Counted from the stretch's first letter, positions 29,152 through 39,870 are shown. The stretch: 64,000 nt of DNA from Halomonas sp. YLGW01 (GCF_014840935.1 NZ_CP062005.1:2852001-2916000), one strand, 5' to 3'. Numbers and translations are program-made. The notes: a model not told the origin generated them from the letters alone.

Positions 29152-29852
29152 CGGCTCTTCTGCCAGGCCACCTGATCGCGCAGGTAGACCGGCTGAGCCA
29201 GATGCGGCGCCTCACCGCCCCCGGCCGCCAAGCGCTCGGCCGCCAGCAGCACCATCTCCTCGGCTGCCGGCTGCATGTCGGGCAGGTGCTGGCTGACGCC
29301 GGCCTGAACCGTCACCGGCAGCGTTTCCCACTGCGCCCAGCCGGAGCCCACGCCGACCCAGTCGGCCTCCTCGTGCCCGGCGGGCAGCGTCAGCCGTTCG
29401 GGCGACAGCAGCGCCTCCTCGGCGAGCCGGGTCAGCTGGCCGTCGTGGCACCGGTAGGCGGCTGTGTAGAGCTCGCCCATACGGGCATCGATGACCGGCA
29501 GCACATGGCGCAGGTGATGCCGGCGATGGCCGGCCAGCGCCAGGGCTTCCAGGGTCGAGACGCCGATCAGCGGCACCTCGAGGCCGAAGGCCAGCCCCTG
29601 GGCGACGCCGGCGGCGATGCGCAACCCGGTGAAGGAACCGGGCCCGTGCCCATAGGCCAGGGCATCCATGTCGGCGAGCGTCAGGCCGGCCTCGTCGAGC
29701 AGGTCGTCAACCATCGGCATCAGCCGACGCGTATGCTCGCGGGGCGCCAGCACGTAACGGGTCAGCAAGCGGTCGTCATGGCCGTCGCGGCGCTGCAGCA
29801 GGGCAGCGGAACAGGCACTCGAGGAGGCATCCAGGGCCAGCAGGGTCGGCAT
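29148..29852 (-). CDS. tsaB: tRNA threonylcarbamoyladenosine biosynthesis protein TsaB
   Basis: TsaB is the ASKHA-fold partner of TsaD and TsaE in making t6A37 of ANN-decoding tRNAs. The 234-residue protein has [15 protein letters not shown] at the start, the REHTRRLMP block, the [20 protein letters not shown] signature, and GVSTLEALA. It is followed without a gap by rsmJ. The tRNA-Lys genes at 51 kb and trmO at 40.6 kb (which modifies t6A) are in the same window but not linked. Confidence 0.95.
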   Translation of the reverse strand: MPTLLALDASSSACSAALLQRRDGHDDRLLTRYVLAPREHTRRLMPMVDDLLDEAGLTLADMDALAYGHGPGSFTGLRIAAGVAQGLAFGLEVPLIGVSTLEALALAGHRRHHLRHVLPVIDARMGELYTAAYRCHDGQLTRLAEEALLSPERLTLPAGHEEADWVGVGSGWAQWETLPVTVQAGVSQHLPDMQPAAEEMVLLAAERLAAGGGEAPHLAQPVYLRDQVAWQKSR

Positions 29853-29949
29853 AGCGGTATCGGCGTCAGGAGATGTGGGGCGGCATTATACGCCGCGGCC
29901 GGAGCACGGGGAATGGGAGGAAAGGCGGCACGGGAGGGGCAGAAACGAC

Positions 29950-29975
29950 CGAGGGCCCGCCATGGCGGGCCCTCG
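29950..29975 (-). terminator. Hairpin between adk and tsaB
   Basis: CGAGGGCCCGC (29950-29960), loop CATG, GCGGGCCCTCG (29965-29975). On the minus strand it is followed by GTCGTTTCTG, a weak U-run. It is probably the adk terminator. Confidence 0.65.
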
Positions 29976-29995
29976 GGTCACGCGACAGGCTCGGA

Positions 29996-30781
<786 letters not shown>

Positions 30782-30867
30782 TCATCCTCGCCGGTCGCCA
30801 TGGCATTTCCCAATAGCACTTTGGTCGGCCACCGCCGGAGGGCAGCCCCCTCGAGGCCTATGACGGC

Positions 30868-30897
30868 AAAAAAAAACGGCGCCCGCAGGCGCCGTTT
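30868..30897 (-). terminator. Terminator of the aceE-aceF operon
   Basis: On the minus strand AAACGGCGCC (30897-30888), loop TGCG, GGCGCCGTTT, then a run of T (30876-30868). It is a classical intrinsic terminator 40 nt past aceF. Confidence 0.92.
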
Positions 30898-30938
30898 CGG
30901 TGGCCGGCCCAGGGGGCCGGCGGGTCATGCAGATCGAA

Positions 30939-32936
30939 TCACATCAACATCCGGCGGATGTCGGTCAGCGCCTGGGCCAGGAAGGCCGTGAAGCGCGCCG
31001 CATCGGCCCCGTTGACCGCACGGTGATCGTAGGACAGCGACAGCGGCATCATCAGGCGCGGCTCGAAGGCCTTGCCGTCCCACACCGGCTTCATCTGCGC
31101 CTTGGAGACGCCGAGGATGGCGACCTCCGGGGCGTTGACGATCGGCGTGAAGGCGGTGCCGCCGATGGAACCGAGGCTCGAGATGGTGAAGCAGCCACCG
31201 GTCATCTCGTCACGCTTGAGCTTCTTGGTCTGCGCCTTCTTGGCCAGTTCCACGGACTCCTTGGCCAGCTCGATCAGCGACTTCTGGTCGGCGTTGCGGA
31301 TCACCGGGACCATCAGGCCATCCGGCGTGTCCACGGCCACCCCGATGTGCACGTACTTCTTGTGCACCAGGGTCTCGCCATCGCTCTTGAGGCTGACGTT
31401 GAACTGCGGGTACTTCTTCAGCGCGAAGGCACAGGCCTTGATCATGAACGGCAGCGGGGTCAGCTTGGCACCCTGCGCCTCGGCCTCGGCCTTCATCGAC
31501 TTGCGGAAGGCCTCGAGCTCGGTGATGTCGGCCTCGTCGAACTGGGTCACGTGCGGGACGTTGAGCCAGCTGCGATGCAGGTTGGTGGCGCCCATCTTCA
31601 TCAGGCGACCCATCGGCTTCTCTTCGATCTCGCCGAACTGGCTGAAGTCCTGATCCGGGATCGGCGGGATGCCGGCGCCACCGCTTGCCGCCGGTGCCGC
31701 GGCGGGAGCCGCCTTGCCCTGAGACGTGGACATCACCTGCTTGACGTAGCCGTGCACGTCTTCCTTCAGCACCCGGCCCTTGGGTCCGGTCGCCGAGACC
31801 CGAGACAGGTCAACGCCCAGCTCGCGGGCCAGCATGCGGACTGCGGGGCCGGCATGCACGCGCTTGCCATCGCTCGGCGCCTCGGCCGGCGCCGCCGCTT
31901 GCGGGGCGCTGGGCGCCGCACTCGGCTGGGGCTTGGACGCTGCGGCAGACTGCTGGGATGCTGCAGCCTGCTTCGGGGCGGGCTTGGCACCTGCCACCGG
32001 CGTGCCGGCCACCTCGACATAACCGATCAGATCGCCTTCGGAGACGGTGTCGCCTTCCTTCACGGCGAGCTCAACAAGCTTACCCTTGAAGGGACTCGGC
32101 ACGTCCATCGAGGCCTTGTCGGACTCGAGCGTGATCAACGCATCTTCCTCGTTGATATCGTCACCGACGGCGACCGACACCTCGATGATCGGCACGTTCT
32201 CGCTGCCACCGATATCCGGAACCTTCAGCTCCTTGCGCTGAGGCTCGCCTGCCCCGGCGTCCTGCGGCTCGTCGGCTGCGCTCTCGACAGGCGCTTCGGC
32301 CGCCGGTGCGGCGGCGGTCTCGGGCTCGCCTTCACCCTCGTCGCCTTCGCCGGCGATTTCCATGGTGCCGATCACATCGCCTTCGGAGACGGTATCGCCT
32401 TCCTTGACCGCCAGCGAGACCAGCTTGCCGCTATGCGGGCTCGGCACGTCCATGGAGGCCTTGTCGGATTCCAGGGTGATCAGTGCATCTTCCGCGCTGA
32501 CCTCGTCGCCCTCGGCGACGGCCAGTTCGATGATCGGCACATTCTCGCTGCCACCGATATCCGGCACCTTGATCTCGACGGTACGCTTGCCACCCGCCGC
32601 TTTCTTGGCCGGCTGAGCCTCGCTCTTGGGCGCAGCAGCGGCATCCTGACTGGCCGGTGCTTCCGGCTTCTCGTCGGCCTTCGGGGCCTCGCCACCACCC
32701 TCGGCTTCGAGCTCGAGGATATCGTCACCCTCGGAGACGGTATCGCCTTCCTTGACCAGCACCTTGACGACCTTGCCGCCCTTGGGCGCCGGGACATCCA
32801 TGCTGGCCTTGTCGGACTCGAGAGTGATCATGGTGTCCTCGGCGGCGATTACATCGCCAACGGACACCCCGATCTCGATGATTTCGACATCGGTGCTGCC
32901 ACCGATGTCGGGAACTTTGATGATTTCGCTGCTCAA
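30939..32936 (-). CDS. aceF: Pyruvate dehydrogenase E2, dihydrolipoyl acetyltransferase
   Basis: E2 core of the pyruvate dehydrogenase complex, which moves the acetyl group from E1 to CoA. The 665-residue protein has three N-terminal lipoyl domains with lipoyl lysines K43, K159 and K274 (each in ESDKASMDVP), joined by Ala/Pro/Glu linkers. A peripheral subunit-binding domain (about 360-400, HAGPAVRMLARELGVDL) follows, then the catalytic domain with YDHRAVNGADAARF (H638). The start codon is TTG at 32936, with AAGGAG 8 nt upstream. It follows aceE by 125 nt and a terminator follows it. The lpd (E3) gene is not in the window. Confidence 0.97.
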   Translation of the reverse strand: MSSEIIKVPDIGGSTDVEIIEIGVSVGDVIAAEDTMITLESDKASMDVPAPKGGKVVKVLVKEGDTVSEGDDILELEAEGGGEAPKADEKPEAPASQDAAAAPKSEAQPAKKAAGGKRTVEIKVPDIGGSENVPIIELAVAEGDEVSAEDALITLESDKASMDVPSPHSGKLVSLAVKEGDTVSEGDVIGTMEIAGEGDEGEGEPETAAAPAAEAPVESAADEPQDAGAGEPQRKELKVPDIGGSENVPIIEVSVAVGDDINEEDALITLESDKASMDVPSPFKGKLVELAVKEGDTVSEGDLIGYVEVAGTPVAGAKPAPKQAAASQQSAAASKPQPSAAPSAPQAAAPAEAPSDGKRVHAGPAVRMLARELGVDLSRVSATGPKGRVLKEDVHGYVKQVMSTSQGKAAPAAAPAASGGAGIPPIPDQDFSQFGEIEEKPMGRLMKMGATNLHRSWLNVPHVTQFDEADITELEAFRKSMKAEAEAQGAKLTPLPFMIKACAFALKKYPQFNVSLKSDGETLVHKKYVHIGVAVDTPDGLMVPVIRNADQKSLIELAKESVELAKKAQTKKLKRDEMTGGCFTISSLGSIGGTAFTPIVNAPEVAILGVSKAQMKPVWDGKAFEPRLMMPLSLSYDHRAVNGADAARFTAFLAQALTDIRRMLM

Positions 32937-33061
32937 GGTCGCGCTCCTTTCCTAATCATGCTCGCCGCAGTCGCAAAATGGCTCGGGAAGCGAGCCACGG
33001 GCCGGCCTCATGCCGTGGCCTCGTGGCTCGCCCTTCACCCGATCAACCCGTGACGGATGCC

Positions 33062-35749
33062 TCAGACATCCACCGGATTCGGCTTCGTCGGATCGATGCC
33101 ATACTTCTTCATGGCATCCGCAACGACCTTGCGGTCGATCTCGCCACGCTCGGACAGCGCGCGCAGGGCGGCCACGGTGACGTAGTAGCGGTCCACCTCG
33201 AAGAAGCGACGCAGCTGCTCGCGGGTATCGGAGCGGCCATAGCCGTCGGTGCCCAGGACGTGGAAGTCGGTGGGCACCCAGGCGCGGACCTGGTCGGCAT
33301 AGAGCTTCATGTAGTCGGTCGAGGCGATCACCGGGCCTTCACAGCCGTCCAGCTGCTGGACGATCCAGGGCTTCTCGCGCTTGTCGTCCGGCTCGAGGAA
33401 CTGGTTGCGATCGTAGTCCAGCGCCTCGCGACGCAGCTCGTTGAAGCTGGTCACGCTCCAGACATCGGCGACGACGCCATGCTCGTCGGCCAGCATCTCG
33501 GCGGCGGCCTCGACCTCGCGCAGGATGGTGCCACTGCCCAGCAGCTGGACCCGCGGCGCCTTCTTGCTGTCGGCCTTGCCTTCGTGCAGGCGGTACATGC
33601 CGCGCACGATGCCTTCCTCGCAGCCCGCGGGCATCTCGGGATGCGTGTAGTTCTCGTTCATCACCGTGATGTAGTAGAAGCAGTTCTCGAGATCCTGGTA
33701 CATCCGCTTCATGCCGTCCTGCACGATGACCGACACCTCGTGGCCATAGCAGGGATCGTAGGAGCGGCAGGTCGGCACCGTCGACATCAGGATATGGCTG
33801 TGGCCGTCCTGGTGCTGGAGACCCTCGCCGTTGATGGTGGTCCGACCGGCGGTGCCGCCGATCATGAAGCCGCGAGCCTGCAGGTCGCCGGCCACCCAGA
33901 CCAGATCGCCGATGCGCTGATAGCCGAACATCGAGTAGTAGACGTAGAACGGAATCAGGGTCTTGTCATGGTTGGCGTAGGCGGTCGCCGCGGCCACCCA
34001 GGCGGCCATGGAACCGGCCTCGGTGATGCCTTCCTCGAGGATCTGGCCCTTCTTGTCCTCGCGGTAGTACATGATCTGGCCCGCATCGACCGGATCGTAC
34101 TTCTGGCCACCGGAGGCGTAGATGCCCAGCTGGCGGAACATGCCTTCCATGCCGAAGGTACGCGCCTCATCGGGGATGATCGGTACCACCCGCGGGCCCA
34201 GCTGCTTGTGCTTGACCAGGCCGTTGAGCACCCGCACGAACGACATGGTGCTCGACACCTCGCGATCGCCCGAGCCCTTGAGCTGGGAGGCGAACATCTT
34301 GTCGTCGAGGCCCGGGATCTCGAGGGTCTCGTATTCCGTGCGGCGCTTGGGCAGGAAGCCGCCCAGCTTCTCGCGCTGCAGGAACAGGTACTTCATCTCC
34401 GGACTGTCTTCGTCGGGACGATAGTACGGGACCTCGCCGTTCTCGAGCTGCTTGTCGGAGATCGGCACGCCGAAACGATCGCGGAATTTCTTCAGCGCCT
34501 CGTGTTCCATGGACTTGATCTGGTGGGCTTCCATGTCGGCCTCACCGCTGCCGCCGCCCATGCCATAGCCCTTGACGGTATGCGCCAGCACCACGGTCGG
34601 GCGACCGTCGGCGTTGTGGACCGCCTCATGGTAGGCCGCGTAGACCTTCTGCGGATCGTGACCACCCCGGTTGAGACGGAAGATGTCGTCGTCGGAGTAG
34701 TCCTCGACCAGCTTGGCGGTCTCCGGGTACTTGCCGAAGAAATGCTCGCGGGTATAGGCGCCGCCATTGGCCTTGTAGTTCTGGTACTCGCCGTCGACCG
34801 CCTCGTCCATGCGCTTCTGCAGCATGTCGTGCTTGTCGCGCTCGAACAGCGGATCCCACTGACCGCCCCAGACCACCTTGATGACGTTCCAGCCGGCACC
34901 GCGGAACACGCCCTCGAGCTCGTCCATGATGCGGGAGTTGCCGCGCACCGGACCGTCGAGACGCTGCAGGTTGCAGTTGATCACGAAGATCAGGTTGTCG
35001 AGGTTCTCGCGGCTCGCCAGGTGCAGGGCACCCAGCGATTCCGGCTCGTCGCACTCGCCGTCGCCGAGGAATGCCCAGACCTTGCGGTCGCGCATGTCGG
35101 TCAGCTCACGGGAGTCCATGTACTTCATGACGTGGGCCTGGTAGATGGCCTGGATCGGCCCCAGTCCCATAGACACCGTCGGGAACTGCCAGTAGTCCGG
35201 CATCAGGTAGGGGTGAGGGTAGGACGGCAGGCCGCCGCCCTCGGCTTCCTGGCGGAAGCTGTCCATCTGCTCTTCGGTGAGCCGGCCTTCCATGAAGGAG
35301 CGAGCATAGATGCCCGGAGTCACGTGGCCCTGGATGTAGATCAGGTCGCCCTTGTGCTCGCCATCGTCGGCGCGGAAGAAGTGGTTGAAGCCCACTTCGT
35401 AGAGCGTCGCACAGGACTGGAAGCTGGCGATGTGCCCGCCCAGGCCCTTGTGTTTCTTGTTGGCGCGCAGTACCTGCGCCATGGCGTTCCAGCGGATCGC
35501 CGAGCGCAGCTTGCGCTCGATGAACATGTCGCCGGGGATCTTCGCCTCGCGATGCACCGGAATGGTGTTGCGATGGGGCGTATTGACAGAGAACGGCGGA
35601 ACACGGCCATCGCGACGCAGGCGATCAGCCAGACGACTCAACAGGTACTGAGCACGCTCCTCGCCTTCCCGATCAACGACCGATGCCAGGGATTCCAGCC
35701 ATTCCTTGGTTTCGGTCGGATCGAAATCTTCTCTTGCCTCCAGACTCAT
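33062..35749 (-). CDS. aceE: Pyruvate dehydrogenase E1 (homodimeric type)
   Basis: Thiamine-diphosphate enzyme that decarboxylates pyruvate and acetylates the E2 lipoyl group. The 895-residue length fits the homodimeric AceE family (E. coli 887). Landmarks are GHIASFQSCATLYEVGFNHFF, IYIQGHVTPGIYARSF, the ThDP motif GDGECDEPESLGALHLASRE with VINCNLQRLDGPVRGN, and the C-terminal WVPTDFHVLGTDGYGRSDTR. GGAGAG lies 6 nt before the ATG. It is first gene of the aceE-aceF operon. No pdhR is adjacent, unlike E. coli. Confidence 0.97.
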   Translation of the reverse strand: MSLEAREDFDPTETKEWLESLASVVDREGEERAQYLLSRLADRLRRDGRVPPFSVNTPHRNTIPVHREAKIPGDMFIERKLRSAIRWNAMAQVLRANKKHKGLGGHIASFQSCATLYEVGFNHFFRADDGEHKGDLIYIQGHVTPGIYARSFMEGRLTEEQMDSFRQEAEGGGLPSYPHPYLMPDYWQFPTVSMGLGPIQAIYQAHVMKYMDSRELTDMRDRKVWAFLGDGECDEPESLGALHLASRENLDNLIFVINCNLQRLDGPVRGNSRIMDELEGVFRGAGWNVIKVVWGGQWDPLFERDKHDMLQKRMDEAVDGEYQNYKANGGAYTREHFFGKYPETAKLVEDYSDDDIFRLNRGGHDPQKVYAAYHEAVHNADGRPTVVLAHTVKGYGMGGGSGEADMEAHQIKSMEHEALKKFRDRFGVPISDKQLENGEVPYYRPDEDSPEMKYLFLQREKLGGFLPKRRTEYETLEIPGLDDKMFASQLKGSGDREVSSTMSFVRVLNGLVKHKQLGPRVVPIIPDEARTFGMEGMFRQLGIYASGGQKYDPVDAGQIMYYREDKKGQILEEGITEAGSMAAWVAAATAYANHDKTLIPFYVYYSMFGYQRIGDLVWVAGDLQARGFMIGGTAGRTTINGEGLQHQDGHSHILMSTVPTCRSYDPCYGHEVSVIVQDGMKRMYQDLENCFYYITVMNENYTHPEMPAGCEEGIVRGMYRLHEGKADSKKAPRVQLLGSGTILREVEAAAEMLADEHGVVADVWSVTSFNELRREALDYDRNQFLEPDDKREKPWIVQQLDGCEGPVIASTDYMKLYADQVRAWVPTDFHVLGTDGYGRSDTREQLRRFFEVDRYYVTVAALRALSERGEIDRKVVADAMKKYGIDPTKPNPVDV

Positions 35750-36129
35750 AGACGTCTCTCCGAATGAAGATATGGTGTCGGTCTGCCCTCACCCGGGAGG
35801 AGGGAGGGGCGTGTGGCGCTCTTCAGTGCGGGCGTGACCTTCTATGGATCACGTCTCCAGAATAGTGGGCATGGGGTGGCGTTCATGTAGTAAATTTACA
35901 GAGTGATACGCGCAATGCCCGGAATCAGGCCACGAAGATACCGCAAAGCCCAGCCCCTGCCAATTCCAGCAAAAAATGGAACGCATTTCCAAGATGCATA
36001 TTGCATTGCAGCACAATGGCCTAGCGCATCACCCCCACAAGCCTAGCCGAAAGATCGACTCGTGTAGCCCCGCGACAAACGGCTTTACCAACGCTCACGT
36101 TTCCTCGTCGGGCACGGACGAAGACACCG
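35750..36129. promoter_or_regulatory. aceE upstream region with inverted repeats
   Basis: This 380-nt gene-free stretch separates aceE from the end of ampD. It holds a perfect GTAAATTTAC palindrome (35890-35899), the repeat TGGAA-CGCAT-TTCCA (35977-35991), and TGCA-TAT-TGCA nearby (35995-36005). All lie in the AT-richest part and are candidate sites for a regulator of the PDH operon. I could not place a convincing -35/-10 pair, and no ampD terminator is obvious. Confidence 0.4.
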
Positions 36130-36690
36130 TCAAAGGAACTGGCCGAGACACTGGCGAAAATAGGCCCAGTCGAAGGCAGGGCCCGGGTCGGTCTTGCGCA
36201 GCGGCGCGATGCGGGCATGGCTGGTGATGCGTTCGGGGGTGAGCGCGGGATAGTGTGTCAGCAGGTCGCGCACCACCCGCGAGAGGGTGGCGTACTGGGC
36301 GGCACGATAAGGGCTCTGCTCGTCGCCCTCGAGCTCGATACCGATCGCGAAGTCGTTGAGTTCCGCGCGCCAGGCCATACCATCGAACCAGCGCGAGCGC
36401 CCGGCATGCCAGGCGCGCCGCTCGAAGGGCACGAACTGCACGGCCTCGCCGTCGCGGCGAATCAGCAGATGCGCCGAGACCCGCAGGCCGGCGACCTGGG
36501 CGAAATAGGGATGGGCCTGCGGATCCAGGCGATTGGTGAACAGCCGTTCGATGGCATCCCCCGAGAAGACACCCGGCGGCAGGCTGATCGAGTGCAGCAC
36601 CAGCGCCGAGACCTCGCCCGCGGGACGGGCGTTGTGGTTGGGTGACAATACCCGGCGTGCCGGTGCCCAGTAGCCCTGTGTGATACTCAT
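36130..36690 (-). CDS. ampD: 1,6-anhydro-N-acetylmuramyl-L-alanine amidase AmpD
   Basis: AmpD is a cytoplasmic zinc amidase that cleaves anhydro-muropeptides during cell-wall recycling and so holds down AmpC induction. The 186-residue protein has the Zn ligands H33 (VLHSISLPPG), H158 and D168 (TSHARIAPLRKTDPGPAFDW), with K166 at the usual place, and the substrate block RRAWHAGRSRWFDG. The ATG at 36690 (MSITQGYW) follows AGAGG; the frame is open much further upstream (to 37809) only by chance, antisense to nadC. It is divergent from nadC. No ampE follows. Confidence 0.95.
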   Translation of the reverse strand: MSITQGYWAPARRVLSPNHNARPAGEVSALVLHSISLPPGVFSGDAIERLFTNRLDPQAHPYFAQVAGLRVSAHLLIRRDGEAVQFVPFERRAWHAGRSRWFDGMAWRAELNDFAIGIELEGDEQSPYRAAQYATLSRVVRDLLTHYPALTPERITSHARIAPLRKTDPGPAFDWAYFRQCLGQFL

Positions 36691-36756
36691 GCAATGCCTC
36701 TCGTCTGACGGTTCTCCAGCGCGACCGGGGGACGCGCGCCGGGCGAGCAGCCTCAT

Positions 36757-36786
36757 GTGACGCTCGAGGCCCGGATTCCCTATAAT
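36757..36786 (+). promoter_or_regulatory. nadC promoter
   Basis: A perfect -10 TATAAT (36781-36786) with GTGACG (36757-36762, 4/6) 18 nt upstream. The predicted leader is about 75 nt to the ATG at 36868. Confidence 0.65.
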
Positions 36787-36867
36787 GGGGCATTGTCGCA
36801 TCGATTCATCCGTCAGGCACCGCTGCCCCGCGCCGGTGCTGCCCACGCCAGGGAGCCCAGGCCCGCC

Positions 36868-37722
36868 ATGCATTACCACGAAGCCCTCGCCGAAGAGATC
36901 CGCACCAGCGCCGCCCGGCTGTTGGCCGAGGACGTCGGCCCCGGCGACATCACCGCCCAGCTGATTCCCGAACGCCAGTGGGCCACCGCCCGGGTCATCA
37001 CTCGCGAGCCCGCCGTGCTGTGCGGCGTGGCCTTCGTCGATGAGCTGTTCCGCCGCCTGGATTCCCGGGTGACGCTTCACTGGCAGCATGCCGACGGCGA
37101 CCGGCTCGCCCCCGGCGATACCCTGCTCGAGCTCGAAGGCCCGGCCCGCAGCCTGCTGACCGGCGAACGTGCCGCCCTGAACCTGCTGCAGACGCTCTCC
37201 GGCACCGCCACCCGCACCCGCGCCTACGTCGATCTGATCGAGGACACCGGCGTGCGCCTGCTGGATACCCGCAAGACCCTCCCCGGCCTTCGCCTGGCCC
37301 AGAAGTACGCGGTGACCTGCGGCGGCGGCCACAACCACCGGGTCGGCCTCTATGACGCCTTCCTGATCAAGGAAAACCACATCGCCGCCTGTGGCGGGAT
37401 CGCGGCGGCGGTCAAGGAGGCCCGCGGCATCGCCAAGGAGCTGCCGGTCGAGGTCGAGGTCGAGACCTTCGACGAGCTCGACCAGGCGCTGGCGGCCGGC
37501 GCCGACGTGGTGATGCTCGACAACTTCTCGCTGGACGACCTGCGCGAGGCGGTCAAGCGCAACGACGGTCGCGCCACCCTGGAAGCCTCCGGCAACGTCA
37601 GCGACGCCACCCTGCGCGCGATCGCCGAAACCGGCGTCGACTGCATCTCCAGCGGCGCCCTGACCAAGGACGTTAAGTCCATCGACCTGTCGATGCGCGT
37701 CCTGGACAGCGAGACCCGCTGA
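36868..37722 (+). CDS. nadC: Nicotinate-nucleotide pyrophosphorylase (carboxylating)
   Basis: NadC converts quinolinate and PRPP to nicotinate mononucleotide, the step after NadA in de novo NAD synthesis. The 284-residue protein has [16 protein letters not shown], the catalytic [39 protein letters not shown], and IEVE-type barrel motifs ([11 protein letters not shown]). I start it at 36868 ([10 protein letters not shown]), 82 nt past the -10 box. The upstream extension to 36757 would include the promoter and is rejected. nadA is at 49.9 kb in this window; nadB is not seen. Confidence 0.96.
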   Translation: MHYHEALAEEIRTSAARLLAEDVGPGDITAQLIPERQWATARVITREPAVLCGVAFVDELFRRLDSRVTLHWQHADGDRLAPGDTLLELEGPARSLLTGERAALNLLQTLSGTATRTRAYVDLIEDTGVRLLDTRKTLPGLRLAQKYAVTCGGGHNHRVGLYDAFLIKENHIAACGGIAAAVKEARGIAKELPVEVEVETFDELDQALAAGADVVMLDNFSLDDLREAVKRNDGRATLEASGNVSDATLRAIAETGVDCISSGALTKDVKSIDLSMRVLDSETR

Positions 37723-37845
37723 GGCGACCGCCCGCACCGCCCCCACTTCGGGTCTCGGCGCGGCAGGCTCCATCTCGGCCTGCCCGCCGCCCATGACGGG
37801 GCCCGCCATATGACCGAACCTGTCACATGACCGAGTCCGTAATAA

Positions 37846-37882
37846 GAAAGACCCCGTCCGGCGATACCGGGCGGGGTCTTTC
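37846..37882. terminator. Terminator between nadC and the mtn operon
   Basis: GAAAGACCCCGTCCGG (37846-37861), loop CGATA, CCGGGCGGGGTCTTTC (37867-37882), 16 bp with one wobble pair. It separates nadC from the convergent GNAT/mtn operon. Confidence 0.85.
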
Positions 37883-37948
37883 GTGAGACGACGGCACAGG
37901 TATCGGGCCGGCTTCCGCCCGCGCGCTAACCGGTCGAGAGGAGGCCGC

Positions 37949-38482
37949 TCAGGTCTCCAGCAGTTCCAGCCGCTTGACCAGGCGAACCCGCGGCAGACGC
38001 TCGCCGCCGCGCTCCACCCACTCCTCGCCCTCCTGCTGCCAGCCGCGCTGGGTGAGGCGGGCGGCGAGCATCAGGCTCGCCTCGATACGCAACCGGTCAA
38101 GCCCCTGTTCCCGAAACACCCTCTCCGCATGCTGAAGCAGGGTGCTGCCGATGCCCCGCCGGCCAAGCGACGGCCAGACGTAGAGCGTCTCGATGCGCCC
38201 CTCGCCGTCGCCGCCCTGACCCAGCTCCAGAAAACCTACGCAGCGCCCGTCGCAGGCCGCCACCAGGGTCGGATGGAGCAGCTGGCGGGCGGCCCAGGCG
38301 CTGCCTTCCCGGGGCAGCGCCGAGGCCCAGGCGCGGCGCTGCTCGACGCTGTAGTGCTCGGCCGCACCCTGCATCACCGCGTGATGAAAGACCTCGGCCT
38401 GATCGGCGCCGTCGGCGGGCAGGGCATCGCGGTAGACGATGCGCGCCTTCCCGGCGCGGGGTCCCGTCTCAGCCACGCTCAT
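37949..38482 (-). CDS. GNAT-family N-acetyltransferase in the methionine salvage operon
   Basis: A 177-residue acyl-CoA-dependent acetyltransferase. The GNAT core is [16 protein letters not shown] followed by the acetyl-CoA loop [24 protein letters not shown] (R-R-G-I-G) and [18 protein letters not shown]. The substrate cannot be read from sequence. Its start overlaps the mtnC end by 14 nt, so it is the last gene of the mtnB-mtnD-mtnC transcript. That suggests a linked or detoxifying role, but many operons carry unrelated GNAT genes. Confidence 0.85.
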   Translation of the reverse strand: MSVAETGPRAGKARIVYRDALPADGADQAEVFHHAVMQGAAEHYSVEQRRAWASALPREGSAWAARQLLHPTLVAACDGRCVGFLELGQGGDGEGRIETLYVWPSLGRRGIGSTLLQHAERVFREQGLDRLRIEASLMLAARLTQRGWQQEGEEWVERGGERLPRVRLVKRLELLET

Positions 38483-39212
38483 CGTGTCCTCCTGTCGTGC
38501 GTCTAGTCCTGTCGTCCCTGGCGTCAGGCGACGCCCCGTCGAGGCGCACCTCGTCGAAGCTCGCCGCCAACGGGTGATCGCCGGTGGTCATGCCGCTCTC
38601 TCGTACCAGCTGGCAGGTGACGAGCCCGGCCACGCGGGCGGCGTCGAGCTCGGCGACCACATCCGACAGAAAGAGGATCTCCTCAGGCGCCCTGCCGATC
38701 GCCTCGACGATGCGTGCATAACTCGCGGCCTCGCGTTTGGGGCCGGTGGTGGTGTCGAAGTAGCCCGCGAACAGCCCCGTGAGATCGCCCAGGTCGCTAT
38801 GGCCGAACAGCAGTTGCTGGGCCTTCACCGATCCCGAGGAATAGACGTAGAGGTCGCGCCCGGCGGCCTGCCAGCGCGTAAGCGCCTCGGCGGCGTCGGG
38901 ATAGACGTGCCCGGTGAAGTCGCCGGCCCGGTACCCCGCCTCCCAGATCATGCCCTGCAGTGCCTTGAGCGGCGTGGCCTTGCGATCCTCATGGATCCAG
39001 CCCTCGAGAATGACGATCAGCCGATCGAGATCCGCATCCGGCTCACCGGCCTCCTCGCGGGTCGCCTCGAGCTGCTTGGCGACCTCGTCCTCACGATGGT
39101 GACGGCGCAGGAAATCGCCGAGATGCCGGCGGGCATAGGGGAAGAGCACCTCATGGACGAAGGCGATGGAGCCGGTGGTGCCCTCGATGTCGGTGACGAT
39201 GGCGCGAATCAT
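38469..39212 (-). CDS. mtnC: Enolase-phosphatase E1 (acireductone synthase)
   Basis: HAD-superfamily enzyme that enolises and dephosphorylates 2,3-diketo-5-methylthiopentyl-1-phosphate to the acireductone. The 247-residue protein has the HAD motif [15 protein letters not shown] (D8, E10), motif [17 protein letters not shown], and [17 protein letters not shown]. The C-terminal ~20 residues are charged and low in complexity. The ATG overlaps the mtnD stop (ATGA). It acts one step before MtnD. Confidence 0.95.
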   Translation of the reverse strand: MIRAIVTDIEGTTGSIAFVHEVLFPYARRHLGDFLRRHHREDEVAKQLEATREEAGEPDADLDRLIVILEGWIHEDRKATPLKALQGMIWEAGYRAGDFTGHVYPDAAEALTRWQAAGRDLYVYSSGSVKAQQLLFGHSDLGDLTGLFAGYFDTTTGPKREAASYARIVEAIGRAPEEILFLSDVVAELDAARVAGLVTCQLVRESGMTTGDHPLAASFDEVRLDGASPDARDDRTRRTTGGHDERG

Positions 39213-39805
39213 GCCACGCCTCCCTGAGCCTTTTCCGCGGCCTCGGCCTGGCCGGTCGGCAAGGCCTCGAAACGCGGGAAGCGCGCGGCGATGGTCTCAC
39301 CGGTGAAGTTCGCCACCCAGCCCTCGGGGTTGGTGAACAGGCGAATGGCGGTGAAGTGTGGCGCCGGCCCCATGTCGAACCAGTGCGGCGTGCCTGCCGG
39401 CACCGACATCAGATCCCCCTGGGCGCAGCCCACCGCATAGACCCGTTCGCCGAGGTGCAGGTAGAAGATGCCCTCGCCACGCACGAAGAAGCGCACCTCG
39501 TCCTCGCCGTGGCGATGCTCGTCGAGAAACTTGGCGCGCAGTGCATCCTTGTCCGGATGCTCCGGGGTCAGGCCGATCACGTCGGCGGTGGCGAAGCCGT
39601 TCTCGGCCTTGAGCCGATCGATCTCCTCGGCGTAGGCGGCGAGCACCACGTCGGGATCGGCGTCGGGCGCCAGGTCGGCCTTGGTGGCCCAGCGCTCGAA
39701 ACGGATGCCGTGCGCCGCGAGCTCAGCGGCGATGCGCTCGCCGTCACGGGTGGTCAGCAGCGGCTGGTCGGGGTCATGATCGGAATAGACGTTGAGAAAG
39801 CTCAT
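39209..39805 (-). CDS. mtnD: Acireductone dioxygenase
   Basis: Metal-dependent cupin that oxidises acireductone with O2. The iron form gives the methionine precursor 2-keto-4-methylthiobutyrate. The 198-residue protein has metal ligands H97, H99, E103 and H141 (HRHGEDEVR and GTPHWFD), offset by one from the Klebsiella enzyme (H96/H98/E102/H140). Middle gene of mtnB-mtnD-mtnC-GNAT: mtnC overlaps it by ATGA, and mtnB ends 65 nt upstream. Confidence 0.96.
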   Translation of the reverse strand: MSFLNVYSDHDPDQPLLTTRDGERIAAELAAHGIRFERWATKADLAPDADPDVVLAAYAEEIDRLKAENGFATADVIGLTPEHPDKDALRAKFLDEHRHGEDEVRFFVRGEGIFYLHLGERVYAVGCAQGDLMSVPAGTPHWFDMGPAPHFTAIRLFTNPEGWVANFTGETIAARFPRFEALPTGQAEAAEKAQGGVA

Positions 39806-39870
39806 GGCAGTGCTCCATCGGGCAAGGCGAGCGGGCAGGCCGTGGCTTGCCGTATCGCGGACCGCCCCGG

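Noticed and set aside
32978-35767. 929-codon open frame antisense to aceE
   Set aside because: aceE is unmistakable on the other strand. The antisense product has the repetitive His/Val/Leu/Ala composition typical of shadow frames.
35976-36227. 83-codon frame in the aceE-ampD gap
   Set aside because: It overlaps the ampD end antisense, has no ribosome site or family resemblance, and lies over palindromic DNA.
36691-37809. N-terminal extension giving a 559-residue AmpD
   Set aside because: The extra sequence is antisense to nadC and its promoter. A proper ribosome site and the AmpD family start are at 36690.
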